A DNA stretch of 64,000 nucleotides, taken from assembly GCF_019457915.1 (NCBI RefSeq), contig NZ_JAHZSS010000010.1, positions 62,001 to 126,000 of the forward strand, given 5' to 3'. The DNA comes from Neiella holothuriorum. GTDB lineage: Bacteria > Pseudomonadota > Gammaproteobacteria > Enterobacterales > Neiellaceae. Under the pieces are notes generated by a model. The model saw only the letters and a list, made by a program, of their open reading frames with translations. It was not told where the DNA came from and searched no databases. Below, piece by piece: positions 24,792 through 33,250 of this stretch (position 1 is its first letter; each line of letters opens with the position of its first letter). The translations under genes were made by a program, and so were the position numbers.

Positions 24792-24831
24792 ATGAATGCT
24801 CTCTCGGCAGGCAAGTCGAGAGAGCATTCAT
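24792..24831. repeat. Perfect 15-bp inverted repeat between convergent genes
   Basis: The arms 24792-24806 and 24817-24831 are perfectly complementary with a 10-base loop. It sits between two converging genes but lacks flanking T-tracts, so it may be an RNA-protecting or protein-binding site rather than a standard terminator. Confidence 0.7.
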
Positions 24832-24857
24832 GACCCAACGAGCCTAAGCCCGCATAT

Positions 24858-25151
24858 TTAATAATAAGTGTTGTCCGGTTGAGTTACTTGTGGCGATTGG
24901 CCAGACAGGTTATTCCTGACCGGCAAAACATCAACCGCCTTGTGTCCTTTGTCAGTAGGCTCCCGGATGTAACTCACCAATTCACCTTCCGCCAGCTTCA
25001 CAAACTGGCTATCAGAGCATGTCACTTCCGAGTGATGCACAAAGTCTTCGTCTTCGGACGGGACAAGCTGAGCCCCCTTTAGCTCCTTAATAAAGCCAAA
25101 TCCCCGTGCGTTATCGAACCATTTTACGATCCCATGCGTTCGGTTAGTCAT
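24858..25151 (-). CDS. Cold-shock domain protein
   Basis: A 97-residue protein with a CspA-type domain: THGIVKWFDNARGFGFIKE (RNP-1 type aromatic segment), then DEDFVHHSEVT (RNP-2), plus a short disordered tail. It should bind single-stranded RNA or DNA. AGGAG about eight bases before the ATG at 25151 decides the start; longer upstream frames overlap the TraC gene. It is the last gene after traC, ten bases away, so it is probably made when transfer genes are on and could help establishment of single-stranded DNA or mRNA in the recipient. Loop insert between the two motifs is longer than in CspA. Confidence 0.8.
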   Translation of the reverse strand: MTNRTHGIVKWFDNARGFGFIKELKGAQLVPSEDEDFVHHSEVTCSDSQFVKLAEGELVSYIREPTDKGHKAVDVLPVRNNLSGQSPQVTQPDNTYY

Positions 25152-25161
25152 TGCTCTACTC

Positions 25162-27708
25162 CTACGCGACTTTCTGGCCAGCATGGCGATCATTGTGAAC
25201 CGCATCGATAGCCTCCCCCATCGACAAGCCTTGTTTACGGTATGCAGCGATGGCTTCTTTATCATCAGGATCCGTCGAGAACACCAACTGAGATCGCTTA
25301 TCAACAAACAGCCTCACGATTTCCCTAGCGCTACCCAATCGGACAAACAGCTCGGAGTATTCATGCTTTTTGGTTTTCACTGACTTTAACAAGTCAAAAT
25401 CAAGCGGTGAGCCATCGAAAGCCTTTTCATCTTTGAGCTTCTCGATGGTTTCCGGCTCTTGTCGCAACATGATCTTCCATGCCGAGTTGTTGACAATGGC
25501 GACGCCCGCAGCAGACTGATATGCATCAAGCATTGATTGCGTAATACAAATACCCGCAGCCCGCGTTTTCCGGAAACGACGCCAGCCCGTCTCAAGGAAT
25601 TTGGCAAAAAAGTTAGATTGTCCATCACCATCACCGAGGTATTCCCAAGCTTCGTCCAAAATAAAGATTTTCTTTCTCGAAGTGCCCGACAGATACATCG
25701 CATGCTGAGCATTGTTAATGATGGCCATCAACACACACTGTTGAACGTGTGGAATAGCTTTAAGCTCCTCCAGCTCACAAACAATCAAGCGGCCGTTGAA
25801 TTCAACTGGTGGCAAGTTGTCACCAAAGAAGTTCTGATAAACACCACCATCACAGAACGGTTTGAGCTGTGCCGCAATCCGCTTCATTTCTTCATGTGGG
25901 TGCGTTCGACACATATCAGCAAACATCGTGATCGTGGCGTCGTTCTTTTTGTTTTCCCAAAGCTCGGTCAACAAGTTGAGCATTTCTGAGGATTGAAAGT
26001 CATTGATGGTGCCCGACTCGGAGGCCATGGATTTGACAAGGTTGAGCACCATGTTGGCCTGCCCTTCTTTGCCGTACCAGTCGTGAATAGCTGGGAATGG
26101 GTTTAGGCTGTAGCTCATGCCTGCGCCAAACTCCAAAAATTGCGAACCCTCATACTGAGAGCAAAGACCTTCATACGAGCGACCAACATCCACAATAAAG
26201 ACTTGCGCACCATCATCAATTGGTTGATTGCCGGGTGCCGATGTACCGCCTGTCTTAATGCCAGAGCCCAGATATGAAGCCACCAATTTGTTGACTAAGA
26301 ATGACTTACCTGAGCCCGAGGCAGCCGAAATCACCGCATTGAAATTGCCATCGGTCTTAAACAGATCAAGCCCGAATAACTGCCCGTCACGGCCAATCAG
26401 CTCAATTACCGGCGTTGGGGTGTTGCCTTTCCATGACGCCATATGGGGCGTTAAGAAAACTAGCGAGTTGGTGGTAAAGGTGTCATAACGTTCAAAGTGC
26501 ATGGATGCACTCTTGTCGATGCCAAACGGTAGTGACGACAGAAACAGTGGCGCTGAAAAGTTTCTGTCTTCTACAATATTAAACTTCTTCTTCGCGTAGT
26601 GCGCCTTCATCGTCGCTACGTTCTTTTCCGCATCCTTTCGGGTACGGGAGAACAGGGTGAACTGCAAGTATGCCCTGACCAGCTTTGCGCCTTCTTCTTC
26701 AAGCTCATGGTTAATCGCATCATAATCTTGCTTTTGGAAGCGGAGTGAGTCGACCCACTTGATCAGTGGACCATGGCTTTGGTGTGTCAGCCAATTTCGT
26801 CCTTTTTGGAATCGCTTCTTAGCTTTGATTTGGTCGGGAAACTCAATATTCAATGTGATCATGAAATTGTCGTAGATGCCGTTTTCACCTTCGCGCCAAT
26901 CGCCAACCAAATCGAGCATCTGACCATACATGATATAGTCTGGGTACCGCTTCAGACTTAGCATGGTCGCCACCGCATCCGGCTCGGACTTGCCTTCTGA
27001 ATAGAATTCGATGCCATCAGGCGTTTGCTTCACCATACTGCCTGGCTCCAGCAATTGCGCCCGCAACGAACGGCCGTGATTTCGCTTCACCGGCTCTGAG
27101 CGCCACGAAGCATCTTCGCTGTGATTAATGAGTATATTCATGCGATGGAGCCACATCTCATCGGTCATGCGAGCTGGAACTAGGGACACGGAGCTAAGCG
27201 CATTTTCTACTTCGTCTCTGATTTTTAACGCGATTTCCACTTCTTTGTCAGTGGGCAACTGTTTCTTAATTGGTATTTTGACGCTTACCCAGCACTCAAA
27301 GTTACGGATTTTCAGGCCGCTGCGATGAATTGGATTGCGGGTACCTTCACGCAAATATTCGATGACCGATTGCGACATCGTATCGGAGAGAGAGCCATCT
27401 TCGCCGGACATGCGCCCGCCGCGAATAGTGTCGTACCCACGAATAAATGTGTTTACATCCGGCAAAGACACAAGCGAAAACTGCATGAGAGTGTCTTTGG
27501 GCATATCGTGGTTGTATAAATTCGTTAGCGTGTTTCTAATATCTTCATTGCAGCCGGGAGTTGGTTGGCAAACAAAACTAAATCCAATGTAAGGGCCTTC
27601 GGTTACGAATATTTCCTCATGGTGAGAGTAGTCCAGCACCGGTACACATTCAGACCACTTATCATGCTTGAACAGCTGCGCCATACGTTGTTGAAAACTA
27701 GCAATCAT
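25162..27708 (-). CDS. traC: Type IV secretion ATPase TraC
   Basis: An 848-residue VirB4/TraC-type ATPase powering pilus assembly at the inner membrane. Walker A is SAASGSGKSFLV near residue 460, Walker B near KKIFILDEAWEYLG around 675, and the N-terminal half shows the TraC_F_IV style (FVCQPTPGCNED near 44). It follows traV by 11 bases with AAGGA before the ATG. Length agrees with TraC of F-like and SXT-like systems. It belongs to the dsbC-traV-traC transcript. Confidence 0.92.
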   Translation of the reverse strand: MIASFQQRMAQLFKHDKWSECVPVLDYSHHEEIFVTEGPYIGFSFVCQPTPGCNEDIRNTLTNLYNHDMPKDTLMQFSLVSLPDVNTFIRGYDTIRGGRMSGEDGSLSDTMSQSVIEYLREGTRNPIHRSGLKIRNFECWVSVKIPIKKQLPTDKEVEIALKIRDEVENALSSVSLVPARMTDEMWLHRMNILINHSEDASWRSEPVKRNHGRSLRAQLLEPGSMVKQTPDGIEFYSEGKSEPDAVATMLSLKRYPDYIMYGQMLDLVGDWREGENGIYDNFMITLNIEFPDQIKAKKRFQKGRNWLTHQSHGPLIKWVDSLRFQKQDYDAINHELEEEGAKLVRAYLQFTLFSRTRKDAEKNVATMKAHYAKKKFNIVEDRNFSAPLFLSSLPFGIDKSASMHFERYDTFTTNSLVFLTPHMASWKGNTPTPVIELIGRDGQLFGLDLFKTDGNFNAVISAASGSGKSFLVNKLVASYLGSGIKTGGTSAPGNQPIDDGAQVFIVDVGRSYEGLCSQYEGSQFLEFGAGMSYSLNPFPAIHDWYGKEGQANMVLNLVKSMASESGTINDFQSSEMLNLLTELWENKKNDATITMFADMCRTHPHEEMKRIAAQLKPFCDGGVYQNFFGDNLPPVEFNGRLIVCELEELKAIPHVQQCVLMAIINNAQHAMYLSGTSRKKIFILDEAWEYLGDGDGQSNFFAKFLETGWRRFRKTRAAGICITQSMLDAYQSAAGVAIVNNSAWKIMLRQEPETIEKLKDEKAFDGSPLDFDLLKSVKTKKHEYSELFVRLGSAREIVRLFVDKRSQLVFSTDPDDKEAIAAYRKQGLSMGEAIDAVHNDRHAGQKVA

Positions 27709-27719
27709 GATATCCGTCC

Positions 27720-28658
27720 TTATTGGCCAGCTGTTGGCTTCGGCTCAAATTGTTTTTGGTGATGTGGTATTTGCCCAACACCTAAACCGCTCACGCCTTG
27801 CTCCCGATATTCACGGTCACGCATTTCTTGTTGTGTTTCCGTGCGGATTTCGAGAGGTACGATTCGGCTTGGGGCTGTGTTGGCAGCTTCCCCTACAATC
27901 CACGTTCGCGGTGCTAGGTCGACATAGACATAGCCCGGCATATGTAAATCGTTAGTTTCATCATGGTAGGCAGCGACCAAAATTCGCATTACTTCAGCTT
28001 CTTTTAAAACGGCTAAAGGCTCAGGGGCGATGTCATGCGGAGGCTCAGCAAAGCTAGAAAGTTGCTGGTGCTCGCTAACGGGGGCGTTTTGTCCGCCACC
28101 GTAACCAATCGCCTGCACCTTGTCATACGATGCGGGATGTTGCCGATCGGTAGAGCGCGGCACGAACCGCGTGCCTTCAGTGCTAGGTGGGGCCGAATCC
28201 GCTTTTGCCCGTTGCAGAGCAACACTGACAGCGCGTTGATAGATCGCAATATTTTCAGGAGTTGGTTCATTTAGAGCTTGCTCACTTAACGCATCAATAT
28301 TGGCCTCAAGCCAATCTGGATCGTGCGTAGGGTCGTAAGTTGGTCCGCCCCGCTCAATCTTGCGCCCTTTACCTCGTGGGCCTTTCGAGCTTGAGCTTAT
28401 CTCTGTCGGTGCAGAAGCTGAGTTAGTGGACTCTGCACCTGACTCCTTTCCCGCTTTAGCTTCTTCTGCAGTAAGCATCATGTCGTGAAGGTTTTCACGG
28501 TCGTTGGTCAGCTCATAGACTTCGCGAGGGCCTTTACAAAGAACGCCGCGCTCCATTCCTGGACAACCGAATTCTTCTTCGCCCATGGGGGTAATAGAGC
28601 AACCGGAAAGAGCTACTGTGGATGCTAGTGCAGCAAACACCAATGTATGTTTAATCAT
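27720..28658 (-). CDS. traV: Outer-membrane lipoprotein TraV
   Basis: A 312-residue lipoprotein: signal peptide with lipobox LSGC at residues 17-20, then the TraV hallmark FGCPGMERGVLCKGPREVY with two Cys that cross-link multimers. Anchors the secretion channel core to the outer membrane with TraK and TraB. The start overlaps the dsbC-like stop (TAATG). The region after residue 75 is long, low-complexity and Ser/Pro-rich compared with the ~170-residue F protein, with ordinary sequence only at the end. Confidence 0.88.
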   Translation of the reverse strand: MIKHTLVFAALASTVALSGCSITPMGEEEFGCPGMERGVLCKGPREVYELTNDRENLHDMMLTAEEAKAGKESGAESTNSASAPTEISSSSKGPRGKGRKIERGGPTYDPTHDPDWLEANIDALSEQALNEPTPENIAIYQRAVSVALQRAKADSAPPSTEGTRFVPRSTDRQHPASYDKVQAIGYGGGQNAPVSEHQQLSSFAEPPHDIAPEPLAVLKEAEVMRILVAAYHDETNDLHMPGYVYVDLAPRTWIVGEAANTAPSRIVPLEIRTETQQEMRDREYREQGVSGLGVGQIPHHQKQFEPKPTAGQ

Positions 28659-29398
28659 TATTTCTGATCCTTTTTGCGAAAGTCTTTAACTAACCACTGG
28701 TCGAAGTTTGTGGGTACGCCGAGCGCCATCAGCCCGTCTTCACGAACAATGTGTGGCACTGTTTTAATGTTCAGCATGTTGAGTGCAATAGAGCTTTTGA
28801 TGAGTGCTTGAATGTTGCAGGACGATTCATCTTTTGAGGCTGGGGCATTCTTGGTGTTGTTGAGCAAGTCTGATAGTGCTGCCCCCTTATCTGGGCTACA
28901 CCATAGTCGTTGGGCTTCCTCTAAGCTTCCCGGGCGCTGGGTAGGAACTAACACCACGTCGAATCGGTACTTATTCGGGGTTGCGCTCATTCGTTTGAGG
29001 AATTCCCGGCTAGATACTGATAACGGATCAATAAAGACTACGCCTAAGCGCGACTTGCTGTGATTACCAAGTTTAAGGTGTGCCATTTGCTCCACATGAA
29101 TACCAATCTGGGCCAGTGGCACATGGAGCGAGTCGAGCAAATCATCAAGCGTGTTGATATAACGTTTTGTCCACGAATCCCACACCTTGCCTTGAATCGC
29201 AAAGCGCGCGTTATTCGATGTCACAAATTGAACTTCACCATCCTCGGTTTCGACTAATGCCAAACCGTTGGTCGTTGGAAAAGGCTGAAAGGTCAGTTTC
29301 GGTTGCGCATCAGCGCTTTCTTTGGGCGCCTCATCTGCATACGTCACCGGACACATCAAAAAGCTAGCTAGTAGCGCAACACCGGCAAATCTGCGCAT
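28658..29398 (-). CDS. DsbC-like periplasmic protein lacking the CXXC active site
   Basis: A 246-residue exported protein with the DsbC layout: signal peptide (about 1-21), N-terminal dimerisation part (QFVTSNNARFAIQGKVWDSW near 57-76), a linker helix, and a thioredoxin fold starting VVFIDPL. At residues 127-130, where DsbC has CGYC, it reads SVSS. The second Cys pair, structural in E. coli DsbC, is kept (LWCSPDK and SSCNIQ), and so is the cis-Pro segment (TVPHIV). It therefore cannot do CXXC disulfide exchange but may act as a chaperone for transfer proteins. First gene of the dsbC-traV-traC transcript. Confidence 0.85.
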   Translation of the reverse strand: MRRFAGVALLASFLMCPVTYADEAPKESADAQPKLTFQPFPTTNGLALVETEDGEVQFVTSNNARFAIQGKVWDSWTKRYINTLDDLLDSLHVPLAQIGIHVEQMAHLKLGNHSKSRLGVVFIDPLSVSSREFLKRMSATPNKYRFDVVLVPTQRPGSLEEAQRLWCSPDKGAALSDLLNNTKNAPASKDESSCNIQALIKSSIALNMLNIKTVPHIVREDGLMALGVPTNFDQWLVKDFRKKDQK

Positions 29399-29452
29399 AT
29401 CTCACTCCTATTAGTTGGGTGAGACTATGGTATGGCTAGCGCTAGACACACA

Positions 29453-29461
29453 ATGGCCTGT
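29453..29461 (-). promoter_or_regulatory. Candidate transfer-activator box upstream of dsbC-like gene
   Basis: Read on the minus strand this is ACAGGCCAT, one base different from ACAAGCCAT found upstream of the pilin and traF genes. It ends 55 bases before the start codon. Possibly bound by the FlhDC-like activator. Confidence 0.4.
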
Positions 29462-29536
29462 TATAGTGGCGTTTTGGTTCCGTTACGGGCCGTCTGCTAC
29501 GCCAAGTAATTGAGCACTACCAAGGACGATCGTTCA

Positions 29537-30103
29537 ATGCGTAAAATAAAGCAAAACCATACCGCTACTGTTTTCTTGACGCATAGCGAATATGAGCAAC
29601 TGAAAAAGGCCGTACCGCCGAGCAATGCAGGTTCGGCGATCACTCTGCAACAACATGCGCGGGACCGCGCCCATCTCTCTTGCTCTGGCCAGCGAATCAC
29701 CATCAAAGTTGTGCAACACTCACAAAAGCCGCTACGCAACATTGCTCATCGAGTAATTGTTAAGCAAGGGTTCGCTCCGGCTTCCGGGCAAATTCGGGAA
29801 CGGCCAAGTATTGGTGACCGCCTAGCCCCCAACAGTTTGCCCCCTGCTGCTTTCGCCATACTAGAAGGTGTGCTTGCTGGGTTCATTGTTATTGCCATTC
29901 AAAAAGCTGGGGCGCATGTGTTTGGTCGGTCTAAAAAAAGAAGTGGAGGCCTAACGTGCAAGTTCAAGTCGCCGCTTACTAAAAGTGAATGTAAGAAAAA
30001 AATAATTCATAAGTTCGAGACAATGATTGATGGCCGCCCTCATCTACGAATGATTTGTCAATCTGGCCATTACAAGGACTTGCCTCTGATTGGCACCAAA
30101 TAA
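29537..30103 (+). CDS. Hypothetical protein with one membrane segment
   Basis: A 188-residue protein oriented against the transfer operon. One hydrophobic stretch (ILEGVLAGFIVIAIQKAGA, about residues 107-125) may be a membrane helix; the C-terminal ~55 residues are basic with Cys residues (TCKFKSP, KSECKKK, RMICQSG). AAGGA ten bases upstream favours the ATG at 29537. It shares a divergent promoter region with the dsbC-like gene. Function unknown; with the next gene it interrupts the tra order. Confidence 0.5.
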   Translation: MRKIKQNHTATVFLTHSEYEQLKKAVPPSNAGSAITLQQHARDRAHLSCSGQRITIKVVQHSQKPLRNIAHRVIVKQGFAPASGQIRERPSIGDRLAPNSLPPAAFAILEGVLAGFIVIAIQKAGAHVFGRSKKRSGGLTCKFKSPLTKSECKKKIIHKFETMIDGRPHLRMICQSGHYKDLPLIGTK

Positions 30104-30216
30104 ACATCACCTCGCCTTATGCTTATCCCCTCACTTGCTCGATTATAAAATTGCGGTATAACGACTGTAACCTTATGTAATAAATTCGTTTTCTAGTTGA
30201 TTGAGGATGTAGTTTG

Positions 30217-31434
30217 ATGCGCAAAATCGTAGTTAAATTTGGTGGTATTGTTTTGTGGTCTTCAGTGGTGTCTGTGCTCAGCTTTTACGCCCTGTATGCC
30301 TGTTATGCGGGCTGGCTCTACTACACACATGACGCCAATATTCATTGGGAAACAACCCCGTACAGCAAAGACTCACAAACCATTGACAAACTGCCGGATG
30401 GCCTAGCCAAGTCAATCATCGAATTAGAGATGGCACACAACCTTCATACTGAACAAGAGGGCGCAGCCATACACGTACTTTCCTCTTGGTTTGAAGAAGT
30501 TCAGGCGATTAAACCAGCTTCACAAGATAGAGCAGGCATGCTGGCCTACATGAAACAGGTTCACCACGCCCTTAATTCTCGATTCAATTACACGGCTAGC
30601 ACCGATTTGATTGATGGGCTTGCCACTCAGACCCTAGACTGTGATTTGCGAACGATTCTCGTAATTGATGCAGCGGCAGAGCAAGGCATCTCCTTACGTT
30701 ACGTGCCTTCGCCTAGACACGCCTTTGCAGCGTGGTCAAACAATGATGGCATGGATATCTACTGGGAAACGACATCCAGCAGCTTCGCCCAAGTGTCAGC
30801 TCGCCATTTTGACGATATTCCAGATGCCACCTCTGACTATTACCTCAAACCTCTAAGCGACAATCGCATTTTGTCGTACTTTGAGGGGCTAATTTATCGA
30901 CAAAGAGCCAGTAGTGACGAATTGACTGAGGCTGAGAAAGCACAAGCACAACAGGCACTCTATGCTCTAGCTGATACCCACGCAGACGATCCTTACCTGC
31001 AAATATGGGCTCTTAAACTGAAAATAGAGGAGGAAAAGAAGAAGGAGAAGGATGCTTCTGGTGAGGCGCTACTAACATGGTACCAAGCAATATTTGATTT
31101 CTGGCCTTCAAACACCGAGGCAATTTTCGTCTTAGCAACGAACACTGATGATGAGGCGCAAAAGAAGGTGTATTTGGAGCACCTCGATACAAAATATATG
31201 GATCCGGACAACGCAGGCTTTTTTGCTGAGCTTTCTCCTCATATATCATTCGCTCACGCCGTTGGTTACTCCCTTTCCTACTACGGATGGAACCGCGCCA
31301 ACCCAACAAAGTCCGGCGACTTTTATGAGCAATACCGTTTTCTGACGGCTGCGTCATTCCTTATAGGATTAGCGTGTCTGGCATTCCTCCTTGTCCGCAC
31401 GTATTTACCCCCAAAAAAAAAGCCACTGGAGTAG
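30217..31434 (+). CDS. Membrane-anchored transglutaminase-like protein
   Basis: A 405-residue protein with membrane helices at both ends (about 8-30 and 375-395), placing a periplasmic domain between them. LDCDLRTILVIDAAAEQGI (Cys at about 145), then PSPRHAFAAW (His) and IYWETT match the Cys-His-acid order of transglutaminase-like/papain-fold domains; the third residue would be Glu rather than Asp. A KKKEK-rich coil follows. The start at 30217 has GAGG upstream. The last codons overlap a terminator that serves the opposite strand. Substrate unknown; a cell-wall or T4SS-processing role is conceivable. Confidence 0.6.
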   Translation: MRKIVVKFGGIVLWSSVVSVLSFYALYACYAGWLYYTHDANIHWETTPYSKDSQTIDKLPDGLAKSIIELEMAHNLHTEQEGAAIHVLSSWFEEVQAIKPASQDRAGMLAYMKQVHHALNSRFNYTASTDLIDGLATQTLDCDLRTILVIDAAAEQGISLRYVPSPRHAFAAWSNNDGMDIYWETTSSSFAQVSARHFDDIPDATSDYYLKPLSDNRILSYFEGLIYRQRASSDELTEAEKAQAQQALYALADTHADDPYLQIWALKLKIEEEKKKEKDASGEALLTWYQAIFDFWPSNTEAIFVLATNTDDEAQKKVYLEHLDTKYMDPDNAGFFAELSPHISFAHAVGYSLSYYGWNRANPTKSGDFYEQYRFLTAASFLIGLACLAFLLVRTYLPPKKKPLE

Positions 31435-31440
31435 TGGCTT
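31413..31440 (-). terminator. Minus-strand terminator after trbI
   Basis: An 8-bp stem (31420-31427 with 31433-31440, loop GGAGT) followed on the minus strand by nine U (A-run at 31413-31421). It would end the traL-to-trbI transcript. It overlaps the last codons of the + strand transglutaminase-like gene. Confidence 0.8.
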
Positions 31441-31461
31441 CTTAACATGCTGATGATTTAG

Positions 31462-31869
31462 CTATTCTGGCGCAGGCAATTGCGCCAATACTTTCTCCAG
31501 ATCTTCTATCGGCGGCGCTTTGAAGTATGCACCTTCAGGCGCCGCAACCACCGACTTCTTATCGATAATGATGTAGCCATTTGATGTCAGAATTCGTGCA
31601 GCCATCTCTACATACGACCCCATTTGCTCAGGCCCGTATCCGCGCTGAGCCAACTCCTCTGATAGCGCGAATAAATCAACGATTTTAACCTTGATGGGCG
31701 CCTCGATAGCCTGCGCTTCGATTCGTGTGTCGACGTAATCCAACAACACAACCATGACAACCGCCAACACCACAACGAGTTGGACAAGTGAACCAAGTAA
31801 TTTATTCAGCCAGCCACTAGCCATATGGGCCAATGGTTTTGTCTCGGTATTATTAGCAGAATCCGACAT
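31462..31869 (-). CDS. trbI: TrbI-like inner-membrane protein
   Basis: A 135-residue protein with one N-terminal membrane helix (LVQLVVVLAVVMVVLLDYVD, about 28-47) and a periplasmic tail with the segment PIKVKIVDLFALSEELAQRG and ILTSNGYIIIDKKSVVAAP, the pattern of F-type TrbI, which influences pilus dynamics. It follows traB by 11 bases. The ATG at 31869 is preferred to a GTG at 31875 because AGGG is better spaced. A terminator follows. Confidence 0.7.
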   Translation of the reverse strand: MSDSANNTETKPLAHMASGWLNKLLGSLVQLVVVLAVVMVVLLDYVDTRIEAQAIEAPIKVKIVDLFALSEELAQRGYGPEQMGSYVEMAARILTSNGYIIIDKKSVVAAPEGAYFKAPPIEDLEKVLAQLPAPE

Positions 31870-31880
31870 ATTCACTCACC

Positions 31881-33239
31881 CTATGATTTAATTTTGAATG
31901 ACATGCCCTTTTGGACAATAAAGTCGACTTGTGTGCCCGGTGACAACTCAATCACTGGATACATGTTTTCCGCCATACTCGTGTAATAGTCAGCCAATCG
32001 TTCCATTGCGCTAGACGCTCCATTAAATGCACCACTAGCAAAGATGTCGCCATAATCTGCTGACTGGAACAGCGTTGAGCTGCCCGGACTTTCATCAATC
32101 GCCTGAATAGAACTAGGCGCTGATGCATCAGCGATGCCGCTAACAAAGCCAGCCATCATTGCTCGTGCAATCGCTGAGCCATTGCGCGAAACCAAGCGAC
32201 CCCGAATCCCAACCTTGCCGTCATAACTGGAAACAGCATACGCGGTTAGGTTCTTTTCAATTGCTCGGCCGTCATTCAATACACAGCTAATCGCCTCTGC
32301 TCGCATTTCGACACGCTCCGAGCTCAACTTGCCCGCGGCTCCCGCCAAGAGGTGGCATTCGCGCACATCCATAGTGAACTGATTTGGCAGCAAGGCTTCT
32401 TTTTTAATGCGCAGCAAAATCGGCATTGGATCAGAGCGAGATGCATTATTTGTCGGTGCATCAACACCATTCAGCAAGGTGCCACTCATGATTGAACCTG
32501 CCGGCAAAAAGAATTCCATCGCCTTGGTCGATTCTTGTTTCTCGCTACGACCAGAACTTGAATTACTTTCGCTAGGCTGGCGCTGACTTAAGGTCCGAAC
32601 GCCTTCCACATCTTCAACGGTAACGCCGCCTTCTCGTGTCACTTCGCGCACCCGACGCTGTGTTACGGTGCGAATAGCTCGGCCTTCTATCGGTTGGTTT
32701 CGCGTTAAAATAGTCGTCTGATCTTTCACGAAAGTCTGAGGCGCAGCCTGCTGCATTTGTTGAGCTACAACCTCTGTTTGTGGGGGAGCTTTTTCATTGC
32801 GCTCAGAAGTACGTGGCGATTGATTAGTGGCACGCTGGCGATTCGCCACCTTTTGCATACGCTTCATTTCACCTAATTCACTTTGAAGCTTGGCTACCAT
32901 CTGCCCTAGCTCATCGATTTCTTGTCGACTTTGCTCACGCTCTTGTTTGACAGATTGCATTTGATATTTGGCTTCATCTTCAAGCTGCATTTTCATCGCT
33001 TCAAGTTGCATCTCATCGAGCTGAGTGACCGACGACGTCTCAAAGATTTCAACCGATTCGGGCTGATTATCTCGACGTTCTTGGCGTTTATCGGCGCGCT
33101 CACCACGCTCTTTGACCGCTGAGATCATCAGGTACAACACAGGAACAAAGATGATGGCCATCGTTAGTTTGCGAACATTGGGTTTTTCCCATTGCTCTTT
33201 GATTTTGGCTTGGATGCTGCCTAAGGTACCGCTGTCCAT
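31881..33239 (-). CDS. traB: Conjugation scaffold protein TraB
   Basis: A 452-residue TraB/VirB10-type protein bridging inner and outer membranes. One N-terminal membrane helix (about residues 24-41), then a long charged coiled coil (60-145), a low-complexity Arg/Gln/Thr region and a C-terminal beta domain with PAGSIMSGTLLNGVDAPT near 250 and ISCVLNDG farther on. AGGAG lies seven bases before the ATG. It follows traK by 11 bases, in the usual K-B order. Confidence 0.92.
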   Translation of the reverse strand: MDSGTLGSIQAKIKEQWEKPNVRKLTMAIIFVPVLYLMISAVKERGERADKRQERRDNQPESVEIFETSSVTQLDEMQLEAMKMQLEDEAKYQMQSVKQEREQSRQEIDELGQMVAKLQSELGEMKRMQKVANRQRATNQSPRTSERNEKAPPQTEVVAQQMQQAAPQTFVKDQTTILTRNQPIEGRAIRTVTQRRVREVTREGGVTVEDVEGVRTLSQRQPSESNSSSGRSEKQESTKAMEFFLPAGSIMSGTLLNGVDAPTNNASRSDPMPILLRIKKEALLPNQFTMDVRECHLLAGAAGKLSSERVEMRAEAISCVLNDGRAIEKNLTAYAVSSYDGKVGIRGRLVSRNGSAIARAMMAGFVSGIADASAPSSIQAIDESPGSSTLFQSADYGDIFASGAFNGASSAMERLADYYTSMAENMYPVIELSPGTQVDFIVQKGMSFKIKS

Positions 33240-33250
33240 TGTTATTCTCC

